Shown here: piece after piece, positions 11,601 to 26,300 of the stretch
Position numbering within the stretch: the stretch's first letter is position 1
Layout of the letters: each line of letters starts with the position of its first letter
Notes under the pieces: generated by a model
What the model was told of the DNA's origin: nothing
Seen by the model: the letters and a program-made list of their open reading frames with translations, nothing else
Database searches by the model: none
Made by a program: the position numbers and the translations under genes
Origin: Struthio camelus
Lineage: Eukaryota; Chordata; Aves; Struthioniformes; Struthionidae
DNA: 64,000 bases
Assembly: GCF_040807025.1 (NCBI RefSeq)
Contig: NC_090952.1
Span: 24,673,068-24,737,067 of the forward strand
Direction of reading: 5' to 3'

Positions 11601-14600
11601 CATAAAGCCTGGTATGCCCATGTCTGCTATTAGATGCTTTAATGAGGAGGTCAGTGTATCCTGCATCAAGGGATTTGTACGTTAACTGGAGTGGCGTGTG
11701 TTAAAAGGACACGTGAATTAATGACATTATTTATAACCCATCTCATTTTCAGACGCAGCTTGATGGCTCTGACAGCCACTAATTCTCTTAACCAGTTTCC
11801 TTTGCTGGAAATAAAAATGCTCTGCTTCAGCTGTGATCTGTTAGAAGAATGCTCCTGTTGTTATTGTTGTTTTTTAATGCAAAAAGCTTCTTTCAAAGAA
11901 AGGCTCCATGACTGCATGACATAACTCCCCTGAGTCCAAGTCTCAGATACAATAATATTCATGTTGAGTCTGCTAAATGAACAATGAACAAATTACATGC
12001 TTGATTCCTCCTGCTTTGCCTTACTTTTTAACTCTAATATTAGATTGCTATAACTGCTTTTCAGCTCCTTGTGCACGTTATTAATGTGTGCGTTGCTATA
12101 GAAATGCAGAAGTCAACATATTGTCCCACAGGTTTTAGAAGAAATTTGCACCTCCTTTTATTTTGGTCCCCTTCCTTCACACGAAAATAGGAAATCGTCA
12201 TATGACAAATATTAAAGCCTCAAGTATGATTATGGCCTGTTCCCCAAGAGGCTGTACCAGCTCCAGCCTTGCTCCTGTCTTTCCAGCCCCATCACCTTGT
12301 CTTTCAGCTGGAAGGGGGAAACCGAGGCCTGATCATTCCTCTATGGAAGAGGAGCAGAACAGCACTTTTTTCTTCTCCAAATAACTGGCAGAATTCTGCA
12401 GGAGCCCATGTCAGCACAGGCTGCTGGGGCAGCCGTGGCCTCCCCGCATCTCCTCCAGCCAGCCCCACGGAGCTGGGGGGAGAGGGAGGAAAGGCCCCAA
12501 TGAGTAGAAGGATGAGTGGGGCTGAGGGTGGAGGAAGCTTGTCCTCAGCCTTGAGCAACACTTTCCTGCTCCTGGGAAAATTAACACAGGGAATCAATTA
12601 GCTCTGAGCATAAGTGAAAGTAATGGGACTTACCAGGCACCAAAGCTGTTTCGGTGACGGGAATGGAAATGCATTCATTATGCCTGATGATAACGCTAAT
12701 AAAGATCCTTCTCCAGAGGTGTTGTCCCTATGCTGCTGGAGGATTGATGGAAAGTGTTTGGAGATGAGAGCAATAGCCCCATTTGCCTGCCAGCGTTGCA
12801 CGTGCCAGTTGCTGCCAGCACCACACACTGGCACTCCGGTCCCGCTCCGTGAGTGGGAGAAAGGCTCAAGCACAGGCACGTATTTGCAGCACGAAGCATC
12901 AGGAAAGGAGGAAGGAGAACCTAGCGCTTAGGGCAGGGGTTGCCTTGGCACTGCAGAAACGACAGGCGAACGCGGTGGTCAGTGCTCGGCCAAGTCGGCA
13001 GCGAGGGAGCCCAGGCTTCCCAAGGGCCTCTGCCCAGCCAGGGCCCTGTGCGGTCCTCAGCATGCTCAGCCCCACAGGGAGCAGGAGCAACAGCTCCCAC
13101 CTTGCTGGTAGAGAAACCTTTTTTGCAGCCTTGCCGGTGCTACGCTTAATTATAGCCTCCATCTGCTGGCAAATCGACGGCCTCGTGGCTATTTTGCCAT
13201 CCCTGCCACACTGCTGATAAACAACTCGGGGCAAAGCCCTCTCCTAAAGCCAGCCCTGCTCTGCCAAGCCTCGGAAGTACTGTTTCCCTTACGCACACCT
13301 CTTCAGAGACTACGCAGGGTCTTATCGAGCAGAGGAGGATCATCTGAAACACAGGAAAGGAGTAGGAGTTGATTTATGCTGCTTCTCTTGCCACAAGACT
13401 AGTGGGATGGAGCACAGAGGAGGAGGATTTAACTAGCTAGAACATCACAGGCAAAAAGGAGCCCACTCAAAACAGGGCAGAGGACAGCTTTTTACAGGCC
13501 TTTCAGAGATCTTCGCTTCAAGTGAGTTCTTCCAGCCAGTCCCCCCTGCAATGATCCAGTGCTGCAAGCTAACCTGTCATGTTAATTTAATGCAGCAGAA
13601 TATGAAGGGATCGCACTTCACTTCAGCTAAAAACAAGCGTTTGCTATTCAGCATTTGCACGGAGGGAAGCCCGGGAGGTGCATTCGAGCTTCTCCTCCCC
13701 ATCCGGCAGACCACACGGTTTCCTTGCAGATGACTCAGTTTGCAGGCGTGCGACTGCCTCCATGCGCGAGCCCAGCTGCAGCAAAGATGCTCAGTATCGA
13801 AGCCTTTAGCAGCTGCACTCTGCACAGAGCTACATGGATACTTTGGAAGTGTTGTCCATCCTGAACGAGCAGTCAGGGTTGCTTTCATCCAGCTGCATGC
13901 CCGTAGCATGCCTGACACCTCTCAACTTTTTTCCATCTTTCTTTTCTACTTCCACTGGAGCCCATTCCCCAGCTCCACAGCTTTCTCCCCTCCTATTTTC
14001 TCTGCGGTGCAGTTTCCTGTTAAATATGCGCTGAAGAGATTAGTTCTCTCCCTGCACTTTGAAGCCCCCTGAAAGACAGACTTCTTGCCCTTTTTGAAGT
14101 GGTGGTTGCCAGTAGAGGTGCTAATTAGCATGTTGCTATCTGCAAGAGAACAGAGATAAACTTGAGGAGAAAGGTAATCTTAGGTGACATAAAGGGCAGA
14201 GTTGTTAGCAATAATTAAAGCCCAAACAGCTTAACAAGATATCTAAGAGTCTTCCTTTGGTGTATTATCCAAGTGTATGATAGAAGCACCAGGAAAACAT
14301 CCTTCTATTATGGATCACCTTTTGACCTAACTTTGTTTCCATCTAAAGAAGCTTTTGTCATGCAATGTTATTGCTCCTAAATACATTACTTATTTTGAAC
14401 GTAAACAGGGAGATGCAGAAGAGAATGAAACTCCAACTTCAGTAGATGTCTTCAGAGACTCAGAAATTACAAAGCCAGAGGGGACCGCTGTGATTACCCT
14501 GTGTGACACCCTGCCCCGGCTGGCCAGGGAGCCTCCTGCATTAACTCCTGCCGCGAGTCCAACAGCCGTGTGAACCAGGGCATAGATTTCAGAGAAAAAA

Positions 14601-17600
14601 AATCTAGACTCAGTGGGAAAAATCTCCTGTAACAATGACTTGACCACAACTCTCTATAAATTGTTCCCAGTGTTAGTTTTCCTCACTCCAGAATAAACGC
14701 TGCTTTATTTCCAGTTTGAGCTAGCTTTACTTTCCACCGGATCTCATTATGCTTGGTCAACCAGATCGCAGCATCTGCTGTTACCGAACTCCCCTCTGTC
14801 GGGAAGGCAGTAAAGGCTGTGTGAGGTGGGGGGCGAGCTTTGGCAGCCTATAGGTGCTATAAGGGCACATCCCTCCTCCAAATCCCCCCACCACCGGGTG
14901 CAGCACAGCTGCCAAAAAAGCCCACACTGGATTTTTAACTAGTTTTGCCTTCCTTCCCAACAACTGGATTGCCAATGCTGCCTGGGGGGTTAAGTACAAA
15001 TCCTCATTCTTTTTAACATCCCCATCACCACTCAGCCCCTCCACGGCTTTTTCACTTATAATCGTTTCCAGGCAGCAGAATTGGCATTTTAAAAGCAATC
15101 CTTATGCTCCTGTCTGGGACCTGGCTTGTTTGCACACAGCACTATAGCCAGGCCAGCATTATTTGTATCCAGGCAAACCACTAATTCCCAGTCTGTAGAA
15201 ATGTGTCTCTCCTCTCTTCCTGCTAGGAAAAGGTCAAATACAGAATTCTCCTGTGCTGAAAGTAACACCTTTGCAGCTAGGAGATTGCCATCTGTAATTA
15301 TGAAATATTTCAAGAATGTTTCAGCATTAACAGCCTGAGACCTCCGTCTGTGAGTCAGGTTGAAGTCCTCCACGATAACCCACCCTCCCTCCATAGAGAT
15401 GGCAATAGGGAACCTCTGAGCCCCTCGTCCCGCTGCGGGATGCCGGGGTCTGCATCAGCTGATGGCTCCCTGGCTTCAGCACTACCTTCAGATGAAACCT
15501 GGCTCTCTTTTGCCTTCCTGAATTCACCCCAACGGATCCTTTTGACATTTGTAACTTCTAAGCCTTCCCACCAAGCTTCTGTGCTACCAGCTAGAGCCAT
15601 TCTGCAGCAGCAAATGGGCACTGCTTGTTCGGTACTTTCCCAGCATTTACACATAGACAATTAAAGGCTTATTTTTCTTCCCATCTCTTAATGCAAAATA
15701 ATTGTGCTCTAAGCTACTTGATTTTTTTTAAGTTTGAGCTAAAGAAGAAACCTTTCTTTCTCAGCACTTGCATCCTGCTTTCGCTCTCGCCAGTGTGTTA
15801 TGGAGATGCTTTTATTAACGCACACAGGGCTAGTGCAGGCAGCTGCTCCCAGAGGACAGGCTGCGCCTCCGCCTGAGCTGCTAAGTGCTCACAGGTCAGG
15901 GGCTTCGGTGGCCACAAGCCCCCAGTGAGCCCGAGTTTATATTTCCAGCCTTCTGCTGCCTTTGCCCAAGAGTCAGGAGCGACCTCTGCAAAGGTGCTGC
16001 ATGAAGAGCATCTCCAGCAGCACCTCCACATTCAGCTGCAGCTCTCCGTAACATCACGGCACAGCACCGAAACACAAAAACCCCACGCGCCAGCTGCGGG
16101 AAGCCCCCGGTTTTGCACTTCCATCTTGCACTGTGGCTTGGGGAAGCTCAGCAGTTCACCTGCTTTCACCAACTATTTGTTCCTCTCTTCTTAGAAAAAG
16201 CTCCATCCCCCTAATGGGTTGACCTTCTGAATAGCCTTCGGGTGAGCAGAGCCCACAAGGACTTCACTTAACTAATTATCTTCAGAGAAAACACACAGCA
16301 GAAAGCAGTGACAATGGAATATATCTAGCATGGGGCATTCCTCCCAGACATCTCCCTGCAGAAACACTGACTGCTCCTCCTTTCTGTTTTTAAGATTAAC
16401 GGATTATAGTCTAGGGGTTAAATTACCAGCATTAGTAACATATTTACCTTAATATACACTACTTTTAACGCTATGCGGTTATAGAAACAAAGATGTCTTA
16501 TCAGTTAGAGTTTAGAATAAGACTTTGTATTAATTGGGATACAAAAACGTGCGATAGAAAATATTTCTACAGTTTTAACGATCATTTTACTGAGATGCTT
16601 ATGAAAATACTTCTGAAATCATCACTGAAGTATTCAGAGCCTAGTTTTCATTAATAATATCAAGTTTCTGGTAAATAAAACATTCTAGAATTGTAGTAAA
16701 AGCAATGTCAGTAAAAACCTTAGCAAAGAGTATCATGAACATTTCATCTATGAAAATTTAACTCATCCTGGAAAACTACCAAGCATCCGGAGCCAAAAAT
16801 GCGGGAGCCTGACACAGGCCTGCGCGTGCAGATCCCTTCCCTGTGGCGGCTGCCCTCACCTCACTGTCCATGCCAGCAATTGCCCCGAGGCAAGCACAAG
16901 GAAATCATTAATAAAATATTAACTTCAAATAACTGTGTACCTGATAAATGCCATGTATTGAGAAAAGCCAATAAGCAATGCTCGGTCTCTCCTCTCTACT
17001 TTCCTCTGAGTTAAACTGAGATTTTCTAGTTCATGCATGAGGCTGCAATGTAGGGATGAACAGATAATTACCTCCTTCAATTTCCGACTCTTCCTCTGCA
17101 TTATCAGCATATTTAAAAGGGCACTTGCTAAAAGCAGTCACAACCTAAATTAAAATGTAATAGGAAAGGAAAATTTGGTAGGCTGCATGGGAAAGCAACG
17201 TATCAAGGATTACATACGGCAGAAAGTGACCTTTTCCCCTGAGATTTACTCTCCTCTCTAGAGCCTGTTGTTTGCTTGCTTTTATAGTTTTTATAGTTTC
17301 ATAGTTTTCCTCAGTTCTCCTGGAAGGAATGAGCAAAGTAGAAGGAACAAGCAAGCTTTCAAGGCTAATGCAATTTTACTTTCATTGTAAATGAGTTCTT
17401 TTATTGCAACGTTAGAAATACCTAGCTCAATGCAAACCCCAGAAGATGGGGAAAGCCAGATTGGCAGGTGGGAGCTGGCAGCTTGCTGGAAAACTGCCAC
17501 GTAAACGTCTTGTCTTCCCAAGAAGGACCAAAGCTAGCATGAAACACCCTGACAAGTGTGAAACTGGCTTTCGTAATTAAGCCTGCAAAAACACAAAGAT

Positions 17601-20535
17601 TAAAAATTCATCCTGAACTAAATGGAGCTATTAGCAGAGCACCTTTTCCCTGTTATACATTTATGATCGATAGACACTAATACAGATACCTTCTTCTGGG
17701 GACACGGCAAGCCGCCGCCAGGCTCCTTGCGTGCACCATTCGGCTGGTGCTTGGCAGCTTGCACCTCAGCTGCTCCGTGCGGGGACTCTCAGTTTAAACC
17801 TGGAGGATCAAGAAAACACTTTATTTCATCAATTTTTTTGAACTAAAACTCAAAACTCATTTCAAACTAAAAAGTAATTTTGACTCCTTAACTGGAATGT
17901 TTTCTGCAAGAAAACATTGGAAGAGGACAGGGTGATTTCGATGAATGCGGGAGAGCACGCTGCAGCACATGAACCGGCACGTGGTGCCCCATGAGGACCC
18001 TGCTGCTGCGGGCAGACACTGGTTCACCTGCCTTCTCATAAAGAGAAAAAAGAAAAAAAGAATGACCACAGAGGACTCCCTTGGCTACCAATGTTGGCCT
18101 CAGTAGAATCACTGAGGAACAACCGGCACCGAAAAGGCCTCCCCCCAGCTATGAAATCCAGCAAGAAATCAAGTTTCTGGGCAGCACACTAGGGTTGGCA
18201 ATGGCTTTTTGCACCTCCATATACCTCCACTAATGCTACAGCCTTAATTATTTTGAGTATGATGCTGTGACTGTCTAGACCGAGTAGATTTTTATATATA
18301 TGTATTTCTCCCTTTTCCAACAGGTTCTAACATCACACACTCCTGGCTTTATTTAACACCATGGACAGTTCTCCTGGAAGATGAAAGAAGCTTTAAGTTC
18401 AAAAACATTAAAAAAAGAAAACAATTTTTCTGCTTTCCTTTGGTTAACGTGCTCACCAGTACACATAAATTCAGAGCAGAGTCTGCTTTCCCATAAAAGT
18501 TTGATGGTGTTCTTGGCTGGAAGGCTGACAAGACACTGAATTCCAAATTCAGGAAATGTTTGACTCCATGATGTGTTTATAATTAAATTTATTTCCCTTG
18601 AATGAAACCAAGAGGCTCCCTGGCTTATTGTGCCAGGCAGCTGCATGTTAAGGATTATGCCTGTGGAATCAGATAGATTGATGACCTGATTTAGGAACTA
18701 TCTGGGAAGATTAATTGAATTAAATGCAACTCACACAATTTGCCCTAATCCTCCAAGGAGAGCCTGATGGAATTCACACCTTTGCTTTACTCTAAAAGCC
18801 TTATTAAAAGAGAGAGAGAGAGAGATTGTTTTATATACTTAATTAGGAGCTTTAAGTGTTCAATAAGCTGCTACTCATTGGAGGGAAAATCTGAAATATT
18901 TATTGTCTCACTCCTTGTCTTGCCTAGTTCACTACTTTGCTTCGCTATAAATCAGCAGAGCAGTGCGGACTCCTCATGGCTGGGCTTCCAAGTCCCCAGC
19001 AGTTAAGTGACCAAATCCACGTGGCAATGATATGACCCTTGTGCATGAGACATTGCCATTTCGCAAATTAAAATTGTCTTTGAACTCAGAATCGCATAGA
19101 AAACTAAATAAACATAATTTAAAATAGAATAGAGTTTTTCTCTCAGCTTTTCCATTCTTGATATTGAAAGGCCTGCACTGTGAAGTCCGTTATCCACCAG
19201 TCTGAAGAGCTTTTCGCCGTGCTTGCTGGGTTCTAGGACTACAGAGGAGGGCAGAGCCAGCTGCTAGTTGCGTCCCACCTTTATGCCCCAGGGTTTGCTT
19301 CAGCTCACACTGATCATAGAAAGCGGGTAATGAGCTGGCAGGGTAAGACCCTCGGTCCCCCAGCTCACAACCCCCAGGGTCGGTGGCAGAGGCTCTGAAG
19401 GGCTGGCAAAGCATCCCCGCGTTGTTCATGTACTGCGTCACATCCCCTGCCCGTGGAGCAGAGTATTGCCAAACCAATGCTGCACAATATTTTTGGGACA
19501 AGCAATTGAGAAGGATATTCAGCTGTAGCAGCAGGGGCATCTTGGTATGTAGAATCATGCTCTTCAGCTTGGATTTGGGCCAGGAACATCCCTTCTGGGG
19601 TGGGAAATTGGATTTTAAATCTCAATCTTCAGCCAAGTAACTAGATGGACACTAAAATTCATTCCCCCCTCCCCATCGGTATCTGCAGCTCTTAATTTGT
19701 AGATACCGGAATTTTTCCTCTTAATATCTTTAAAGTAAGTAGAATTGAAATGCATTTTCTGATGATTTACTCTCTGAATACATCTTTATGTTACACAGTG
19801 ATCATATATCTAAAATGATCTTATTGATTCATTATGGTGTCTTTTATAACTACCTAGAAATATGCCAAATGTGCTATTCAAAACCAGCACGATGCAAAGA
19901 CCTGAAGGTGCTTCAGCTTTCAGAATAACAGCATGTTGCAAATGCCTAAGAGTTTAGCATCGCAGTATCTCTGCTATATATTCAATTTACCATGTAAAGA
20001 TTTCTGCATATAAAGGGTGACATTCTTCAAGGAAATATTCTGCAAGGTTATGTTTTATTATATATATAATTTGGCAACACAAACAGCCCCCTTTTGCTTT
20101 CCTTTCAGGTAGTGTGAGCTGGAATAATGCTACTAAGGAAAGCAAGCTTGCGCCAGGTTTGTACAAAATTTTACCCGTTGCTTCTGCAAGGCAGCTGTGT
20201 TTCCAGTACTGCATTTTTGTTTTGCGCCAACTAATTTGGACACAACTGATTGAATTTAAAGGTTAAAAAGGCAAGAAAATTGACCGGCTGAAGAAGGTAA
20301 AACATTTTTTCAAAATTGAATTTAAAAACTGAAACTGCTCAGCTAAGTCACAGAGCGTTTTATGCATTCTGTATTTCATAGGAGGTAAAATTGAATCTGG
20401 CTGTTAGCAACAGCCTATCATCCGTCTTAGCATGCTCACCTCAAACCAGTGAATTCACCAGAAGATGTCGTGAGCCCAGCGAGGGCGCGCAGAGCCATGG
20501 GCACGCACTGGGCAACACTGGGAAAGCAGAAAGGA
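8601..20535. other. Noncoding stretch, no gene recognised
   Basis: Composition alternates between AT-rich segments (8560-8800, 10580-10900, 11930-12200, 16380-16790, 18240-18880) and GC-richer segments (12400-13230, 14810-15030, 15790-16130). A perfect (AG)8 microsatellite lies at 18809-18824. A minus-strand stretch at 15100-15660 has long open frames on that strand with a weak retroelement-like motif (see findings). No exons could be identified. Confidence 0.5.
18809..18824. repeat. (AG)8 microsatellite
   Basis: Eight uninterrupted AG dinucleotides sit in AT-rich noncoding DNA. It is short and of no apparent functional meaning. Confidence 0.85.
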
Positions 20536-20670
20536 CAGATTCAGAGTCACAGAAAACAGGGCTGGAGGGGGCCTTGCAAGGCCATCTTGCACTTTTGCCT
20601 CAGGCCGGATGAGCTCTACCTCAGCCAGTAGAATATTCGTTTAGCCTGTGCTTACCCACCCGCGCAGACT
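20536..20670 (-). mobile_element. Degenerate CR1-like LINE 3'-end fragment
   Basis: The plus strand reads cagagtcacagaaaacaggg, then gctggagggggccttgcaag and gccatcttgcac, and later tttagcctgtgctta. This follows the order of the antisense 3' region of archosaur CR1 elements (agaatcacagaa, gg-ttggaagggacct, aggtcatct-gtcca, a CTGC-rich spacer, then tctaacctgctctta), so the element would lie on the minus strand. It is strongly diverged and has no reverse-transcriptase part. CR1 is the dominant retroelement of birds and other sauropsids, which supports the assignment of the window. Boundaries are approximate. Confidence 0.45.
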
Positions 20671-22599
20671 ACAAGCGCTGTTGCCCACCCGAAAGCTTTC
20701 ACAGGTGTCTGTGCTGCCCTCCCCGGGTGCAGCGCAAACCCAGCTTTTCGCATCTGACCTGCAAGCTGTTGCCTTCCCCTCCCAGACAGGGCCAGAAGCC
20801 TTCTGTGCCCTGTGTTTTATATGTATGCCCAGGAGGGGTCCTGGGGGCTGCAGATGCCCGGGGAACAGAAAGGCCCTTCACCAGCATCCCCTGCCAAGCC
20901 CCCACTGCCAGGGCTGCAGCTCAGCCAGGAGCAGGGCAGGAAAACGAGGGGGCCTCTCACATGGTCATTTATGCTAATATAGTCTAAAAAACACTATTTT
21001 ACTAGCACCATTGGCAGGCGTCATACAGTACCATCACTGCATGTTCACGCACCAAATGCCCGTGTGCTATTTCTCCATTTCATCACCCACACGAGCATCC
21101 ACACCAGGCAGGGCTGCCAGCCTAGAGCAGTGCCAGGAGCTGCCGGCCATCTGCTAATCTGCTCCACAATCCCACAGTTAATCTGTTTTGTGCAAATCTC
21201 ACCTATCCTGAAGGGCTGCAGCCAAAGGTTTTTCTGCAGTTCAGTAGCGTATATACACATCTGCTCCTGTTCAAATACTCACACACACCAAGAGATTAAG
21301 GACATCGCACATCTAAGAGCAGGAAATGCCGTCTTTTGTCTCTAGTGGCAGCTCAATAAGTGTTATTCAGAAAAAGATAGAGCTTTTTCAGGACAGCTAA
21401 AAGAACTATCTAGCTTAGTTATAGCAGAGAAAATGCAGATACCTGGGATCTCTTATTTCCTGTATATCAACTGGCAGGGACAAATTGACATCTGCTGTAA
21501 ATGGATGCAAGTACTCGAATGTGTTTGGACACAGTGTTATAACTGAGATTCTTTGCTTGGGCAGGCCCTTCTGCAGCTTCTACCTTTAAAACACCGTTCT
21601 GGCACAGTTCCCCAGACCCTGTCCTGGCAAGTACACCATGCCAGCCTGCTGAGGCCCCCAGGAAACTCCTGCCTTTAGGCTCCCCCAGCTTTACCAACTA
21701 CTGACTGGCACCATGGGCCAGCATTCAAGGTGGGAATTTCCATCTCATCCCCATCCCATTAGCATCCAATGAAACCGCTTTCAGCTTTGTCCTTGGGGTG
21801 AGCATGCATTATGCATGGGAAGGATTTCTCCATCCATCTTGCAGAGCACATTAGCGCTCTCGATAAGGGCTTTCCAAGTGGCTGGTCTCATTTGAAAGGA
21901 AGGTGAGCTGACCCACAAATACCACACACTGCAGCTCCAAACACTTCTTTGGATGAAAACCCAGAGCAGCATGAGGGGCTGGAGGGCTCTATACACACAG
22001 TGGCTTGCATGCTGCAGTGTGCCAGACCTGTGCTTACTACTTCTGCGCATAGCAAGCATCTGCAGGGCCCTCCAGAAATTGACAGGCCACAGCTGCCCAG
22101 GAATACTAGGGACAAAGTCAAGATCCAAGGGAACTCCAAAGGTCCCTAGATTCTCCAAGTCCCACTGTGGTGATAGCAGAGTTAGGTTTCACTCATTACT
22201 TTACATTTCTTGTAATAGATAGCAGGATAGCCGATTTTTAGGGGCAAGTAGTATAAACAGCGAGAGAAAAACCAATTAAAGTTTTGCAGGGCATGCTATA
22301 TGCATGTATGTAAATGTAATAAAGCAAAAAGGAGTATCCTGTTCTACTTTCCCCTACCGCAATAGCAAATTTCCTATCTCACTAATGGAATGTGCAGATG
22401 CTGCACAAAGTCTGAACCTAGGCTCATGGGGGCTATTTTTACAGCTTGTAGAGTCAGAGAAAAATACCTCCCCGAGACACAAAGCAATGCAATCAACCAC
22501 ATCCGGCAGTTGGCTGCTTTCTTAATGAGCAGGCATCACATTGATGTTTCCAAAAAGGCCACTCCAAATACAGCTCTGCTCCGACTGTGCTCTAATCCC

Positions 22600-23330
22600 T
22601 GACATGAAATGCCAAAAACATTTATGTCTGCTGTATTACATTACAAAGTTATATTTCTAAAAAGTAATGAGTTATGACATTACACCAGGCATAATAATTG
22701 AACCTCAGGGCCTAGCCCTGTTGAAGCTGCTCTAGAGCCGTCTTACTTTTGGGGGTTAAAATACCCTCTAGACGGCATTGCGACTGTTAAAGATAAAGAG
22801 ACATCCAAGTCTGTAGACTGACTTTTCACCAAGAGAGATGTCTAATTATGCATCCACTTCGCTGTAGTCTGCAAAGTATTGGAAGCAATTACTTTAAAGA
22901 GATAAAGGGTGTCAGTGGGGTTCAGTTTTGCTCTTCATCTATCAGCTGTGCAATGTGGGCACGCACAGAGTGAAGTCTTACTCAGCCATGGCTACAGATG
23001 TGTCCTGAAGTTATGTTCTGACATTTATGAGTCTCATTAAATGCGCTTCCTTTATTGATTTGTTTGTTTTTTGTAATTGCAGCATATGAACATTCTTAAT
23101 TTTTCATTTCAGCTCTTGGCATTTAATTTGAAGTGATCCCATGTTTAGTGCTAAGACATGTATCAGAAATGACCTTCAAGCTTGAAAGAAAATCATTTTA
23201 TTTTACAAGCCGTCGATAAGCAATAGGCAGAAGCCTTGTACATTTAATAGCATCTATCAAACATTTTCCCTCAAGAACTTGCCGACCTTCTTGGTAGAGG
23301 CCATTTAAAACACACCACTTCTACTCACTG
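22600..23330. promoter_or_regulatory. AT-rich block resembling a conserved noncoding element
   Basis: The block is rich in ordered TAAT/ATTA words (ataataattgaacc, taattatgcatcc) with a polypyrimidine stretch ending in tttttgtaattgcag at about 23084. No frame stays open after that acceptor-like site for more than a few codons in a persuasive way. A regulatory role is inferred from texture only. Confidence 0.25.
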
Positions 23331-26300
23331 CCTTTATCAAAGGGACACTACTAAGTCATTTCTGCACTCAAAAAATTAGGTCAGCTATCAACAGCAACAG
23401 ATTATAAAACTCAAATGATCTGTTCTCCCTGCCTGATGAAAGGAAAGCATAGCAGTGGCCTTACAAGGTAGTCTATGGTCAGGGCATCCTCATCTCAGCT
23501 CTGTTCCCGTGTTGCAGGACTCCTTTTAGCAGCAAAGGGATCCAGGAAGAGACTATATCATTAAGAACCCGCACATCTGCCCAGCAGTCCTCACATTCTG
23601 GTTTTGCTAAGAGGAGACTGGGTAACAGCTGATCAGATCATCTGCAGTGAATATTCAAAGGAGTTTCTCAAGGTTTACAGAAAGGAAAAGAGGATCAGGC
23701 CAGCAATAGATTTGGCCCCAATGAGTTCCACAAGCATATCTGGCAGCAAACTGATTTTCAGATATGCACATTACAAGAGGAGGAATTTCTTGAGTGATAT
23801 CCTCTTTAGTAATACTGTTTGATTGCACAGCAGAAAAATAACAAATTAAGATTTCTTGAATGCACGCAATAAATTGAAACTGTTTTCAGATGATCCAAAG
23901 CTTCAAGAACACATCCTGTGCATGAACTACCGTTTAAAGAGAACGAAACAATCATGTTTCAAGAATTAATCTGGTAGCAACAAGCTTAACAGAGGGTAAA
24001 CAGTTACAATCATGCTACTGCATTTTATTTCATAGCAGGCATTCATTTTGTGCTAGAATAATTTTTGCATTCTCACCAGTAGCCGGCTTTGAAGCGTTTT
24101 GGCTAGCTATGCGTTCCAAAGAGGCGCAGCACTCAGCTATCCTTGTTACAGAGCGGTAATGCATGGACATCCCCATGCCCTGAGCAGACGGTACGCTGGC
24201 GAGTTAGAGCACCAAAGGGCCGCACAGAGTTAAAAGGAATTTTCGTGAGCCCACCAAGAAGTAGCTGCAAGCACAATTAATTTCTAGCTCTCAGATGCTC
24301 AGCATAAGCGGAAAAAGCCCTCCACACTGCGGTTCAACACTCTTGGGTAGAGGGAGGCAAAGCCTGAAAGGGAGCAGGAGTACCAGCAGCCCCAGAACAG
24401 AGTCAGGCTGGCACTGCTTTCCCCGACCCGAGTCCCGCTCCAACACCGAGGTCCTGTCCAGGTCCCCTCCTCCTGGGAGGACCAGGAACCTCAGTCACAC
24501 ACCTGTGTCAGAATATGAGCACCTCTCCCAGCAGGCACCGCCACCCCGTCCATCCTCTTCCTCACTGCTTCGAGGACACGCTGGCCAGGAACAGGGTCTC
24601 AGGCTGAAGAGAGAAGCGGGTCAATGAGCAGCTCTGTTTCTGTAGAGGTAGAAGCAGCCCCAGGATTTACCACCTCCAAGCCTCCCGAGTGGCAAGGACT
24701 CAGCCCCCGAGACATCTCAGGGCAGGAGCTGCCCCAGCCCATGTCAGGGCCTTGTGCAAGCCACAGCGCACGCTTGCTCCGGCTCTGCGGCAACAGCCGG
24801 GGTCCCTCGCAGCTGCTTTCTGCTGCAACGCAGCCTCCACTTCTGGACTACTTCCTTTGCTGGTTTGCAAACCTAGGAGGTGAACTGGTGAAGAGAGCGC
24901 TTTATCCAGAAACATCTCTCAGGAAAGGCATTCATTAATGAAAGTATCATCATTCCCTTACTGGAATTTACTCTTGCATATTTATAACCTCCAAGAATGT
25001 TGAAAGTAGGAAATCTATAGCATTAATTCCTTCCCCAAAGTAGTACTTTGTGTACTATGGGGATTTATGGGCACTGCAAATGTATTGAATCAAAAAAAAA
25101 AAAAAATCAATCTACTTTTCACCAAAGAAACTAAAATCAGAACTTTCAGAAAAATAATTAAAGCCAAGCTAGGTTTCTTCCAGACTCAGAAATGAATAGG
25201 TTCACTTGCACAACAAAATAAATTTACTAGCTTCCCAGCCGGCCATTTTTTTTAAAGCTTCTCAGCAGTGCTGCTAAGTGGAATTTGATTAGCAAAAACT
25301 GACAGGTGAAAAGACTGTATGGAAAGGACTGCAAACACAGATATATGGAGAGAGAGATCTTATGCAGGGCAAATTTGGAAGCTTAGACACTTAAATCCTT
25401 GAAGCATCTCTGTAAATAATAAGAAAATCTATTCTTCTCTGTAAGAGCATATAGATTCATTACTGTCATGTTTGTACCATTCCATAACTTCAAGGGGCGC
25501 TTTCTTTGAGGTTTATTCTGTTTATAGCTGAAAGTAAAAGGGCATCATTATATAAGATGTAAATAAGACATCACTTGCAGCCAATTGTCTAGCTTGTGCA
25601 TTATCATTAGCAAATAAACAGATTATTCACAAAATATTTACTATACTTTTAGTATTAGGCAATTTTCTTTCAATTAAGTTTTCAATGAGACTGCAAGAAG
25701 GCAGGAGGACATTCTGGTAAAATCTTCATAAAAAGTCTCATTTTGTTTTCTACTGGCTCTAATCTGGGACATATTTTTTAGCAGTTCAGAGCTAGGAAAG
25801 AGACAGAAAAATCAATCTTTTTATAAAGCAGGCAAGATACACATTTTAGTCCTTTAAAATGTATGAGTTCTCCAAAGTTAAAAGGTAATCAACATCCTCC
25901 TCCAGAGAGCTAGGGCAAGGCCAGCTGGAAAATAGCTGCAGGATGAGACCAAATCCTCCCTCTCCGGGTTAGCACAAGAGCAATGAAATCAGCACACTGT
26001 ACTGGTTTCACTGCTCATTATTTACTTGTTTTACTATTGGAAAAAGTTTTTATTATTAAAACAGCCTATCATACTTATAAATAATAAAGCAAAACCCACT
26101 GTCTTTTTCTCTAGCAAGCTCAAACCCAGACATGTAAAGTACAGATATTCACAGTAAAACCTTCAGGTTTTACCTCGTTATGCTAATTGAGAGCATGACT
26201 GCATTTTGATCGCATTCAGATCTCTCATCTTTCTTTGCAAAACTGTACAGAAAAGAGCCAGAAGATTCACGTCTCTCCTAGCTGCTCTTCATGCACATCT

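Noticed and set aside
12636..12680. Minus-strand donor-like TGCCTG|gtaagt with an open frame before it
   Set aside because: No convincing upstream acceptor and no recognisable translation.
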